Assembly (NCBI GenBank): GCA_032629725.1
Contig: JAFEVB010000001.1
Span: 1,364,001 to 1,428,000, forward strand
Source: Gremmenia infestans
Lineage: Eukaryota; Ascomycota; Leotiomycetes; Helotiales; Hamatocanthoscyphaceae
Direction: 5' to 3'
DNA length: 64,000 nucleotides
This document shows positions 1 to 10,307 of this stretch, piece after piece. Position numbers and translations under genes: made by a program. The notes below the pieces were generated by a model. It saw only the letters and a list, made by a program, of their open reading frames with translations. It did no database searches and had not been told where the DNA came from. The number at the start of each line of letters is the position of its first letter. Positions within the stretch are counted from its first letter, which is position 1.

Positions 1-212
1 CGACCTTTTGAGACGTCGAGCTCGGAACAAACTCCTCCAAACTACCAACCCATCAAAATTCAAGAAATGCAAAGCAACTTTACATTCGAAGAGGGAATGT
101 TCATGTTGGCCCTTTTTCTAGTTGACACCTCTGTTTTTGCTTCTCTAGGGATATTGCCGTGACTGGTTATCTATTCTAAGGCATAGTCTTGTGGTGTTGA
201 CGATATGTTATA

Positions 213-2177
213 CTACCCAGTGGAATGACTACGAGTATGCTTCTTGTCATCTCTGGCACGCAAATGCGGTGTCATCACTGCATTTGTGTGTAGCAGAGCC
301 CGATTCGTGCCAGAAACTTCCGTTCCAACTTTACGGCGTCTCTGCGGGCTCGACTGAGAACTTCTCGCGGAACCGCTAGCTACTATTTCTTCGGCGGCAA
401 TCTTTCCCTTCTTCGATATGCCAACTCGGTGGAACAGAAATCGAGGAGGCGTTCTGAATTGTTCATTTCCACTGTCTAATGTCACTTCTTCATCATCTTC
501 ATCTGCTGAAGTTAGATCACGGTACTGTTGTTATTCCTCGGGTGCTTACCCGCGTCCGTCGAACGATTTTCCTCCTCGTCTTCATCGTCTTCATCGTCTT
601 CATCCTCGTCAGAATCATCGTCTTCATCGTCTTCATCGTCTTCATCGTCTTCATCGTCTTCATCATCTTCATCGTAATCTTCGTAATCTTCGTTTTCATA
701 CTCGTCAGAAACATCGTCTTCATCGTCTTCATCGTAATCTTCGATTTCATCCTCGTCAGAATCATCGTCTGTTGACGTGACGCCTTTGCTAGAGCTTTCA
801 TGCTTTAGACTCTCAAGCGCACCAAACGGATCTTCATTCGTGGGAGCGTTCATCACCCAATTCCATCGATCTAGACAACTCGATACCCATGGCCGAAAGT
901 GCCTCACGGTCCAATAATGAACGTTTTCGATAATACGGCAAAGTTGCACTGTGTCCCAAACATCGCGTAGATCCCCCATCCAGATACATCTCATGTCCTA
1001 ATTTGGTTAGATAATGTGCTGGAATGCTTGCATGGTTAAAGACTCACGTATTCACATCGCAGCCTGTTATTTTCCCATTTCCTCTTCGATATGAAAGCTA
1101 TCCAGACTCTACTCTTGTAGCCAATAAATGTGAATACTACCACAGGTTGAATCTCTCCAAATGATTGCTCCGGAATGGAAAAATGCGCTAGTCTGCTTAG
1201 CATTGACAAGGCTGTTGACGCTGCATTAGCACCTTGCCAGTAGCATTTCTCCTTCTTTTCCTTTGTGACCTTATGATGCTTTACTTCGATAACAGCTGAC
1301 GGAAAGCAAACAAGGTCTTTATTGTCGATCTGTTTCGAAGTGTCTAACCGTGTTATGGGATTCGAGATCAACTTTCCGTTTTTGTTCTCTTCTAGATGAC
1401 TCAAAACATCTATTGTAAAATTTTGGATATAGTTGTCCCTATGAAAACCCACGGCATTTGAGACTCTCTTTATTATAGGAAGAGCGATATAGAGATCCAC
1501 TTTAGGAGCAGTGAGGGGAGTCGCATTAAGAGGCGTCGTTCGCTCCAATGCTCTACGGCCATTACCCCAAACGTCTTCATCCTCTCTGACAAAAAGGTCA
1601 AATAAATCACTAGCTACTGGGAAAATTCGGGGAAAACGTACACTCTCACTCTTTCCACAAGCTGCTTGGGATCGAAGACCCTTATGCCTTCTGCTCGGCG
1701 TGCGGATCGTATCAAATTTCCGAAAAGCTCATTTTTTATTAGAGCAGTCCAGCGGGTCTCCTTTGCACTCGTGATGCTTTTCGCATTTTTAGAAATGCCT
1801 CTTGCAAGCTCAAATCTTATATTATGATCAGTGACTTGATATCTCTCTTCCCACGTGTCAGGATCCATTGATGGTTTCTTTCCAATAAGAGGAATCTTAG
1901 AAGATTTGAAGTGGGTATCAACAGTTGTCTGGGTTCGCTTGCTGAGCTTTTCCTATAAAAACACGTTAGTACTGAATCCCGACGTCACACCATTAAGCCT
2001 TACAAAACTAGATTGTGAAAGGATGCGTTCGAAATTTAAAAGCCCTTGGGTAACGATCGAAGCCTGTGGAAAATTTTTGACCAAATACTCATTAAGTTGC
2101 TTCTCGTCCACATTTTTGGAATATGTTATACCGTTCTCCTCGAGAGTACGACCATTAAGTTTCCTTTCCGATGGCAT
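213..2177 (-). pseudogene. Decayed fungal PD-(D/E)XK-nuclease-like gene with acidic tail
   Basis: This is a multi-exon gene read leftward from an ATG at 2177. The N-terminal part continues in one frame from 2177 to about 1614, but a TAG at 1953-1955 interrupts it, and the next block (1548-1048, start VASDLFDLF upstream of it) is in another frame with no plausible intron, so a frameshift near 1620 is implied. The third block carries AVIEVKHH, an ExK-type core like that of the fungal PD-(D/E)XK-like family, which is the basis of the call. Introns 1047-998 and 549-506 fit GT-AG and preserve frame. They lead through a WMGDLRDVWDTV region, then a long Asp/Glu tract, then a basic tail ending at 213. 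Members of this family are usually of unknown function. The single TAG and the shift make an intact product unlikely, although a tiny intron or assembly error cannot be excluded. Confidence 0.55.
579..765. repeat. Imperfect (GAAGAC/TCATCG)-type microsatellite encoding an Asp/Glu tract
   Basis: The plus strand is built of tandem TCTTCATCG-like triplets with a few CTCG and TAATC interruptions. Read on the minus strand it lies inside the last large exon of the PD-(D/E)XK-like gene and encodes runs of D and E (DDEDDED type). The opposite strand gives open frames rich in V, F and I, or in H and R, that are mere by-products of the repeat. Confidence 0.9.
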
Positions 2178-2289
2178 AATGCACGATGTGAGTGGGTTTC
2201 TTTACGAAATTCAAGAGCTGCAAACTCGTCTTTGCAAGGGAAAGTGGCTGGCGTGTCAAAAAGTGATATGAGTAGTGGATTATAGTTAG

Positions 2290-3330
2290 AAGTACTGGAG
2301 CCACTGGGAAGAAAAGCTCCTCATATGCTTTAAAAAGGGGCTAGATCCTTGTCCCTGGATTATACTGCATTCCCATGGTGCAGCACCAACACAGGATGCC
2401 AATTAAGGAAGGAGCCTCGGGTTGGAACCGAAAAAGGTTCAGTGCTGCGGCCAATTAGGCACTCAGTCAATCGTTGGCGAAGGCATTTTCGCAGTGTCTA
2501 TCGTGTTGGATCTTAAAGAGTCTGCAGCACGCCTCTGAACACCATATTCAGCTTCAACGTCTATATCTATATATACTGTCACTAACGCCCGGAGTGGTCC
2601 CGAATTTCGCTCGCGTATTTTCCACTAAAGACGCTTACGCCAAGAGAGGCCCCGCAGTGCGAGCTTGCGAGCACCAAGGGGACTCGTCTTTGAATGTCAG
2701 CCTTCTCGCGATTGCTTGTGAGACTGTGTACGAAAACGACAGTATTATAAAGACGTTGTTCATAATACCCTTTTACATTCTATTATGGTACGAATACCGA
2801 TCAAGGTCTTATATTCTACTAAAAGGACAAACGCAAAGGTTCATAGGGAACCCGTAGCTACGTACAGATTGGTAGGTCACGTGCCGATGTGAAAGCTAGC
2901 CCGAATAGGCAACCGTAAAGTATAGATACTACAATGACACATTCTAATTATAGAAATTTAACATACTCGAGAACAGCACTAGGGGGCTCAGCTGGAACCT
3001 TCATACCAGTAGTCCCTGCTGTAGAGTACAACGCAGGCGTCTGCTCTACTAAAGATACGCTTTTAACCGCGACTGAAGAATGCGAGAATTCCAGACATTA
3101 CCGAGGTTTGCCAGAAGTGTTTCGCAGGTTTATATAGGTCTGTAAATTATCGAAGACGAAAGTATATAAAGGTTACAATTAAGCATACTGTTTTACTACT
3201 ATTATTCGAATCGCTAACTTATGTTAGGAGGTTGTTCTCCTGTGGAGCGGGACTTGTAAATGACAGACATATCGCATTGCAACTGCTCCTTATCATCGAC
3301 TATATTGTCGACTGAGCCCGTGATATCTAC
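2290..3330. other. Intergenic, no supportable gene
   Basis: Only short open frames without family resemblance occur here (for example 2474-2857 and 2934-3137), and none shows codon structure or splice signals that I trust. The stretch turns AT-rich towards its right end. Confidence 0.5.
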
Positions 3331-3694
3331 ATGGCTTCGATAAAATGCCAGCTGGATATGCTTGCGAACCCCACCAAGGAGAGGGGCCATACCTATGATG
3401 ATAGCTTCACTATGCCCGACACAGACAGCGATGACCTATTACTGGCCGGAGGAATGCAAAACAAGGATACTGAGGCTTGATGTGCTGCTATTGGTTACTC
3501 TGCAGAAGCGACGTCAAAGGAGGAACTCAGTCTCATGAGTTGGGCGACTCATGATTCGTCATTGGGCGTTTTCCGCCCAGCGTGTGTTGTCGAGTCCTTG
3601 TTCCGATGTCTTTACGTTACTAAAGCGCACGTCGATACATTAATATCAGCCGTCCCAAAGTCACACTCTGTCAAGGAATATGCTATAAGAGTAG
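3331..3694 (+). pseudogene. Remnant 5' part of the following unknown gene
   Basis: A 49-codon ORF starts at ATG 3331 and stops at 3480. A second open segment from 3535 carries protein-like sequence (LISAVPKSHSVKEYAIRV, then DECLECQLC) in a frame different from the long ORF that follows. The two frames overlap around 3695-3760, and the sense of the text passes from one to the other near 3725, as expected if an indel separated one ancestral frame. No intron consensus bridges them. I do not recognise the family. Confidence 0.35.
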
Positions 3695-4819
3695 ATGAAT
3701 GTCTTGAATGCCAACTGTGTTCTAGTGTCAGAAGATGTGCTCGAGAAGATGGAAATAATTTGGACGAACAGAGCCAGACCGCGTCAAGGCCAGGATTTCC
3801 TCGAAAATCGCCTTTACGCAACGATCATTTATCATGCAGAAGTTGCTTCAATTTGGGAGTTGAAGATGTTCATTTCCTGTCTTGCATTTGACGAGGAAGC
3901 GTTGAACAGTCTCCGCCAGTACTCTAAACCAAAGTCTACTCCCGTCGCTATCAGAAGGTTTGGGAGGTATAAGGCAGAAACCTTGCTAAACGCCTTGAAG
4001 AGGCAGTCAATTCAACAGAACCTCTCGTCAGCGATAGCTTCAAAGAAGCAGAAACTGCAGACAGTGGCTGGTGCTCCATCATCAAGTGCTTGCCCAATCT
4101 TTGAGTTTGTTGACATAAGCGATAAGGACTGGCCTGATAACACAGTATGCACAGTGATCGAGCAGGTGTCTGGTTGGTGCAAGAGGACTTCTGAAGAACC
4201 CACGGAGCCGTATCTTCGATTCTCTCAGCAATTGAGTTCGCTGACTAGTAGCTCAACCGATTCAACTGTCGCATCACACTTTCCCGGCTCTGAACCAATA
4301 GAAGATGAACAGTGCGTTCTGGAAGTACGGTATATATACAGCCGTCTCAAGTCGACTGTGCATCTTTGCTTATATTTAATTCCGGGCCTATTGGAGCCTC
4401 CGACCACGAAGCTGCTTAGAGACGCTTTGCAAGAATCGGCAGAAAACCATGTGGCCTACTTGATTAGCGATAACCCCAATTCTTGGAAGGACAGGTACAC
4501 AAGAATGGAGACGACGAAATTTCATCACTCCAGGGGTATACGGAAGACTGCTCGATTGTGGAAACACGAGATGCAAGAACGACCCTCGTCGAGTCATCCT
4601 GTAATATGGTCCGCTCTCAAAATTGAGCCGAATTCTATGCACAAAAAGCGTTTGCTACGAGGCGCTCGATCACTATCTCAATTCCCAGGACTTACATCAC
4701 CTTCTTCATCGTGTGCGTCTCCGCTGAGCGAGACCATGGGCTTCGTAAAACGACCTTTCGAAGATACAGACGAGAATAAGGAAGTGAGTCATACGAAAAG
4801 AGTCAAAGGCTGCTGCTGA
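3695..4819 (+). CDS. Hypothetical protein, family not recognised
   Basis: This is an uninterrupted 374-codon frame. The first ATG may not be the ancestral start, because similar-looking coding text continues upstream in another frame. Visible features are a charged N-terminal third (NRARPRQGQDFLENRLYA), a Ser-rich middle, and a basic C-terminus with KRPFEDTDE and KRVKGCC that could act as a nuclear localisation segment. There is no signal peptide or membrane segment. It sits alone between AT-rich spacers. The function is unknown, and it may be the surviving exon of a larger decayed gene. Confidence 0.45.
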   Translation: MNVLNANCVLVSEDVLEKMEIIWTNRARPRQGQDFLENRLYATIIYHAEVASIWELKMFISCLAFDEEALNSLRQYSKPKSTPVAIRRFGRYKAETLLNALKRQSIQQNLSSAIASKKQKLQTVAGAPSSSACPIFEFVDISDKDWPDNTVCTVIEQVSGWCKRTSEEPTEPYLRFSQQLSSLTSSSTDSTVASHFPGSEPIEDEQCVLEVRYIYSRLKSTVHLCLYLIPGLLEPPTTKLLRDALQESAENHVAYLISDNPNSWKDRYTRMETTKFHHSRGIRKTARLWKHEMQERPSSSHPVIWSALKIEPNSMHKKRLLRGARSLSQFPGLTSPSSSCASPLSETMGFVKRPFEDTDENKEVSHTKRVKGCC

Positions 4820-6177
4820 TACTCAGAATTATGAAACAATTATTATAGACGGCTAGAGTGGTAACGTATGTGGGAGTGGTATTTGGACGATATAGGTGCG
4901 GTTGATTAGGTGCTGTAAGCCATAGGCGCTGTAACTTATCAAACTCCGAATATATAACTAGTTAGAGAGAACACATTCTTGAATTGAACATAAAGCACCC
5001 ATCTAAGCCCGTCTTCAGTGGCGCCTTAGCCCAGCTCCCGTACACGACATTCTACTTCAATTTTTCACCCTGCTAGAACAAGAACCGTGTTTTGCTTTTT
5101 AGACTAATGGCTATTCTAGTAAATGCTATATATAATACAGGTAACTGAACTTTAATTATAATATATCAAAATATATAATATATACCTAGCCTTAAAGGCG
5201 CTTAAGCAGAATTTAGTGAACTTAAATCTAGAATCTCGTATTATAAATTCCGAAAACGGTTCTAAACCAAGGCTTATATGAGAATAGACGGTTGAGATAG
5301 CCTAATTGTCCTTAGTCTATGGTTTTATGTGGCAGAATTATAACTATGTTAACATATGATAGCTATAGAAACTAAGCGTTTAGGGGGGGTCAGCTAGTCG
5401 TGCTATAACACATTTAGCCACCCACCCTCTGTTCCTAGAAGAAATCTGTGAAGAAATCCGTGAAGATATTCGAGTTAAACACTAAGAGTTGGGTAAGGCA
5501 ATGAAATGTAAACGTACTTGTCGGGATATAAGGGGTCATGGTGAGAGCCTTTCTAGTCATGTGACTTAGCGTAATTTGGGGAAGCGAAGGAGGATTACCT
5601 CTTCGCTCTAGTCACAACACCATGATCTTAGCTTCATGAATATACCACCACCAAAACCAGAATCAAGTCTTATCAATGCAGACTAGCTAGTAAGAAGTGA
5701 CCACCCCTATGATACCAACAGTACTCGAGAGCCTGGTCAACTTTACTCGGCAATGAAAGAGACCACTAGAACTGCGCTATCGACGATAATTGTCTACATG
5801 CGCGCAATATTAGAAAATCATACCTTGTCAGCTGGGTTGGAGCTTAAGAAAGGGCACTACCTCTGCGTTTCTGAACCTAGAGAAATATGATACTCTTCGA
5901 GCTTTCAAATTTTTGGACTAGCATCGCGTCAATCTGTTTAGCAACAGCAATGTCGAGGACTTCAGATGGGCCTCGAGAAGATCTGACCTCTTGATAAAAC
6001 AAACTTCTGGGCCGCAATCAATTGGCATAAAAATGAATTTCTGGGGGCGCGCCCCTATCCTTAAGCGACAAACCTTGAGCCTGGCGTAAAACGCTGACTA
6101 AGCGTCGACCGCCCATCCTTCTTCTAACCGCAAGCCGTGGAACATTACTCGCATATGGTCGTAACTCTCTATCCATC
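4820..6177. other. AT-rich intergenic region
   Basis: Long A/T runs occur (TATAATATATCAAAATATATAA around 5155-5185) with no usable ORF. The right-hand 150 bases precede the Zn2Cys6 gene and presumably hold its promoter. A short run of repeated GAAGAAATC/GAAGATATT units lies near 5440-5475. Confidence 0.5.
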
Positions 6178-7978
6178 ATGCCATCGCAAGAGAATTACGC
6201 CCGCACTGCCCGCAAATCTTGCTTGCCGTGTCGAAGGAGTAAACGACGGTGCGATAAGAAGTTCCCCAGCTGTGATCTCTGCATACGGAAGAAAGTCGAG
6301 TGTCGATATCCACACGCCGAGTCACCAGCAAGGAATTCCCATTATCATCATAAACGCACGCGCGCCGAATCAAATGCAATGGCCATCTACTTCATCGCGC
6401 CTCAGGTGTTCCACCAGGCACGGCTAGAATTGCCGCGCTTCGATGTGCCGATCCCTTTCGACGTCGCTTCTCTAATAGGTGACGACGATAATATCCGCAA
6501 CATTGCTACCACATTTTTCCAGTCTATGCACACGGAGATGCCTATTATATCCAAAAGAATCTTCTTTATGCACCTGCTCAACCCTTTAGCGCGACGACAT
6601 AATGAGCTTAGTCTGCTCGCTGTATGCATGTTACTTTGCTCCAAAACGTCTCTCGGCATGGATGGAAGCAGCGATGCTAAGTCTGCTATTTACCAGACTG
6701 CTAAGGCGTATCACGTTAAGATGGAAACAGCAGGGGCTTTATCGATCCACGTCCTACAGGCAGCAGTCCTGATCGCAATTTACGAGGTGGGCCAGGCCAT
6801 ATACCCCGCTGCATATTTAACTATCGGCGCATGTGCTCGTTACGGGTGCATGCTGGGGATTGATAAGTTAGGCTTGGATCTGATGGGCGAAAGTTTAGGG
6901 CCACTAACCTGGATTGAGGTCGAAGAGAGAAGGAGGTTGTGGTGGGCCGTCCTGCTGTTAGATAGGTGAGTTTATACTTCTTCTAGCAGCGAATGTCCCG
7001 AATCCAAGTGACCTAGGTACTGGTAGCAAACTATGGCTAAGTTATGCAGATTCATGAACCTTAGTAATCCTAGGCGGCACTTAGTAACGGAAGACCCAAC
7101 TTTCGATACTTATCTTCCTGTAGACGATAAAGCTTGGGATGATTGCGTAAGACCAGACTTCTTTTCTTCATGGTCAACAATACCATACTAACACTAATGA
7201 TAACTTTGATATGTTATAGACGACTAAACCCAGTGACGCCGTGGTCATCTCAAATGGCTTAACCCTCAAGATGGGGATCTTTTCGAGAGTAGCCCAGGCT
7301 ACCTATCTACTAAGCGAGGCTCTCAAATCAGTGCCACCGAGGGTAAATTACCAGGATAAAACTGCTCACGCAAACCAGGTTGTGCAGCTACGACGCACGC
7401 TACTCGCTCTTGTATATCTAGCAGACACAGAGGCTACTGTTCGGCGGCTAGAGTTCTGCACACCGTCCTGTATCTGTTTTAGGCGAGTAATCCTCTTAAT
7501 AATTTCTCCAGTCCGGGCAATTCAAGAAACAATCTAACAGCCTAAAAGCGCCATTTTGTTGCTCCAACAACATGACTGGCAAATATCTGGCAGTGGCGTT
7601 GGTGGGGTTGAAGAAGTCCCTTGCGATGAAACTCAGATTGCGTTGAGACGTTTATCGGAGGCAGCAGTGTCATATCACGCGAATTGCCAGAATAGTCCCG
7701 AATCAGCCGAACGTGTGTCGTTTTTCATCACCTATGTGATGTACCGGGCCGCCTCGGTACTCATCAGGCTTGGCTGTAGGAGACCCCGCGGAGAGGCGGA
7801 GGAGGGAATAGAAACTTCTAAGGAGCTACTACGTTCTATAAGCAAACGATGGCAGCTCGCTGGTAAGCGTTTAGTCGGTGTAATTTGAAAGACATTGAAA
7901 TGCTAATATTCGTGCTCAGGTGTCTATCTGACTATACTAGAGGCCGAAGAAATCACTCTGGCGTCTGAAGTTATGTAG
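6178..7978 (+). CDS. Zn(II)2Cys6 fungal transcription factor
   Basis: The start ATG 6178 puts the zinc cluster at the extreme N-terminus: Cys15, 18, 25, 32, 35 and 42 (C-x2-C-x6-C-x6-C-x2-C-x6-C) in a very basic context, as in Gal4-type DNA-binding domains. Downstream is the fungal-specific transcription-factor middle domain, recognised by EERRRLWWAVLLLDRF followed by NLSNPRRHL and EDPTFDTYLPVDD. Four GT-AG introns (6966-7049, 7147-7219, 7487-7540, 7863-7919) join five exons in frame to TAG 7976-7978, giving 510 residues. The product is expected to be nuclear and to bind CGG-type sites. It converges on a short-chain dehydrogenase 229 bases downstream, so local control of that enzyme is conceivable but not shown. 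The gene looks intact. Confidence 0.85.
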
Positions 7979-8206
7979 TTGAGAAAATTACTTTGTGAGA
8001 ATTGGGGATGAAGACAAAGACCTATGACTAGTTGTCATATGTAGCATATAGAAGTGATTCTCTTCCTCTACGAATAAAGCTACATCTATATTCATGAGAG
8101 TGTGATAACTACTATAATAAGTTTTCGCATTTGGCAAGACCACGAAGCTGCTTCCAGGGAAGCGGACCTACACGTTAAAGCCCAGCTAAGTTGTATCCCC
8201 TCCAAT

Positions 8207-9268
8207 CTAGAACGGAATCTTCGTGCCATCGTGATTGAAAAACTCGCCGTTACCTTCGGGGGTAAGTGTATCCAACACCTTCATACAACTTGCGGCAGAT
8301 GTCTCAAGGGAAAGGTTCGGATAATCGGGCTTATACGTGTTCATCCAATCCGAGATACTGTTGCCGATTTCCGTCGATCCAACCCAGCCTGCAACGCCCA
8401 ATTTATCAGCTAACGAACAAATGACTTTGTCTTTTGAGAAGCTGCTCAGCAGCCATGAACCGCACTTACCGGGATGGAGGAGCGCGGTGGTAATGCCTTC
8501 GTTCTTGAGGACAGCGCTATACTTTCGTACCAGCCTATACCAGTCCCTCTGTTAACTTTGTTACCAGACTCAGCCAACTCTCGTCCCATTGGTCTGCTTA
8601 CATGTTAAGAGCTGCTTTGGCGACCGAGTATCCAATTGCAAGGTTCGGCGTATATGCAGCATTCTGTATGGATCCTAGTCCGGAGGTGATGACCAGGATC
8701 TTCTTGGCCTGGCTCTTGCGTACCAAGGGCACAAAAGCGCGTAGGAGCAGGAGCTGCGAGGTGATGATGAAGTTTATTTCTTTCTGCAAGTCTTCGATGA
8801 TCCTATGACCTGTATCAGTCTCGGTATCTCTACCTTGGCAAATACATGGAGCTGCCTGGAAGCGATGCAAGAGGCAATCAAACATACAATTCATCGAAAG
8901 TCTTCAGAGCGTTGTAGTTCACGCCAGCGTTGCTGATGAGATTGTCTAATCCTCCTGGAAGTAGCTTGTTCGTTGCCTCGGCGGCAGTGTTGATGCTATC
9001 AGCGCTCGTGACATCCAAGTCTAGTAATATTAGGCGGCCGTCTGGGTGTTCTTGTTTCAATTTCTGGAGACCAGGAGAGCCAGCAGTATTTCGGGCAGTA
9101 GCGATGACCGTGTTTTCCTTCTTCTTCAACTAGAATTTCCCACCTGGATTTTAGCCATTATACTTCTAAACATTTGTTAAATAATTATGTTCTATATAAA
9201 CTCACTAGCTCTTCAACGAACCCAAGCCCGAGACCGCGGCTCGCTCCAGTAATCAGATATGAAGGCAT
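8207..9268 (-). CDS. Short-chain dehydrogenase/reductase (SDR)
   Basis: Five exons (9268-9206, 9129-8888, 8802-8602, 8546-8470, 8388-8207) splice in frame to a 254-residue classical SDR. The Rossmann NAD(P)-binding motif TGASRGLG is at residues 7-14, SNAGVN follows, catalytic Ser is about 142 and the Tyr160-x3-Lys164 pair lies in GYSVAKAALNM. HPGWVG follows the active site as in C-factor-like fungal SDRs. The enzyme should be a cytosolic NAD(P)-dependent oxidoreductase of unknown substrate. The third splice acceptor lies in CAGAG, two bases right of the more obvious one, which is needed to keep the frame. Its convergent neighbour is a Zn2Cys6 regulator. No broken motif is visible. Confidence 0.85.
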
Positions 9269-9419
9269 AGTAATTGAAGTTTATGTCGTACAGTAGTAAA
9301 AAAGTATGACTATCTGTGTGGTCATTTCCATCAGGAGAAAAGGTCTCCTTTTATAGCTACATTCTACAAATTGGTTCGTTCTGTAATCATAGAGCCCCAG
9401 AAATCCGAGTATAACTTGG

Positions 9420-9515
9420 CCTGCGGCATATTTCGCGGCGCTGCGGTAAATATCCGCAAAGACCCATAAAAGCCCGCAAGAGCTCTGAAGTTGCCGCAGC
9501 GGCCCGCAATATATA
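9420..9515. repeat. GC-rich imperfect inverted repeat in AT-rich DNA
   Basis: GCGGCGCTGCGG (9435-9446) is answered by CCGCAGCGGCCCGC (9494-9507), with a small TGCGG/CCGCA hairpin between them. The block is GC-rich while its flanks are AT-rich. It could be a remnant of a small transposon end or only a chance structure. No target-site duplication was identified. Confidence 0.35.
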
Positions 9516-9770
9516 TGGAATCTATTTTAAAATTCGCACCTAGAATAAGTCAATTAAGATATCGCAGTTAAATTTACATAGGGATTAGGATTTACATTAT
9601 GTGATAAAGTATTTGCTATATCATAAAGTTTTCAGGTCTTATACTCCGTTAAAAATTAGAAACCCGCTCGCAAGCACGGCCTACTTTTCCGGCACCATAG
9701 TAGTTAGTTCCTCCAACTTAATTCAGTCGTAGAAAGTCCATCCAAACCCCTCAAGCAGAGTGTTTAAGAG

Positions 9771-10307
9771 ATGCAAGCACTAAAAACAAAACTACAAGAT
9801 GTGTATCAAGAGATTTCAATATCAAAGCTGTTTATGATTCGCCAGCGAAGCGATTTTCATTCAGAGGCTAGCTTACCTTACCTGGGACCAGTCAGCGAGG
9901 ACGAAGGTGCGCATATCTGGGATTTATGGCGGCATATAAAAGACAAGCTACAGTATTTAGGTCAAGATAGTTTTAGGCAGGTTGTTCGAGGGTGGATTTC
10001 TATCAAGGGAAAAGATCGGGCGTTTTGCTTGATGATGGATTCTTCTTGCTGAATGAAATGAAGGGGGAATCGTCATATTGCACGTGCTAAAATCTTGGAC
10101 ATACGATCTCATGGGATTATACAGACTACTATTCCAGATGGCGGCAACTGGTACTTCTCTATCGAGTATTACGTTATTCCTGCAGCGCGCGGAGGTTGAG
10201 TACAAGCGGCTTGGTATAGCGAAGTTCCACGTGCGGAGGAGAAATATGTCCTATCATATGGCTCGAACTGGAAAGACGTAATGGGATGCGTAGTAGTAGT
10301 TAGGTGA
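9771..10307 (+). pseudogene. Frameshifted relic of an unrecognised gene
   Basis: Protein-like text runs through three frames. Frame one, from ATG 9771, ends with GWISIKGKDR. A second frame continues with VLLDDGFFLLNEMKGESS, then a TAA. Next come IPDGGNWYFSIEYYVIP and AEEKYVLSYGSNWKDVMG, ending at TGA 10307. No GT-AG introns of reasonable length connect the pieces, so at least two indels are likely. The family is unknown to me. Confidence 0.4.

Noticed and set aside
479..780. Plus-strand ORFs rich in VFIVFIV or HRLHRLH text
   Set aside because: They are produced by the opposite strand of the Asp/Glu-coding microsatellite; no start context or other protein features.
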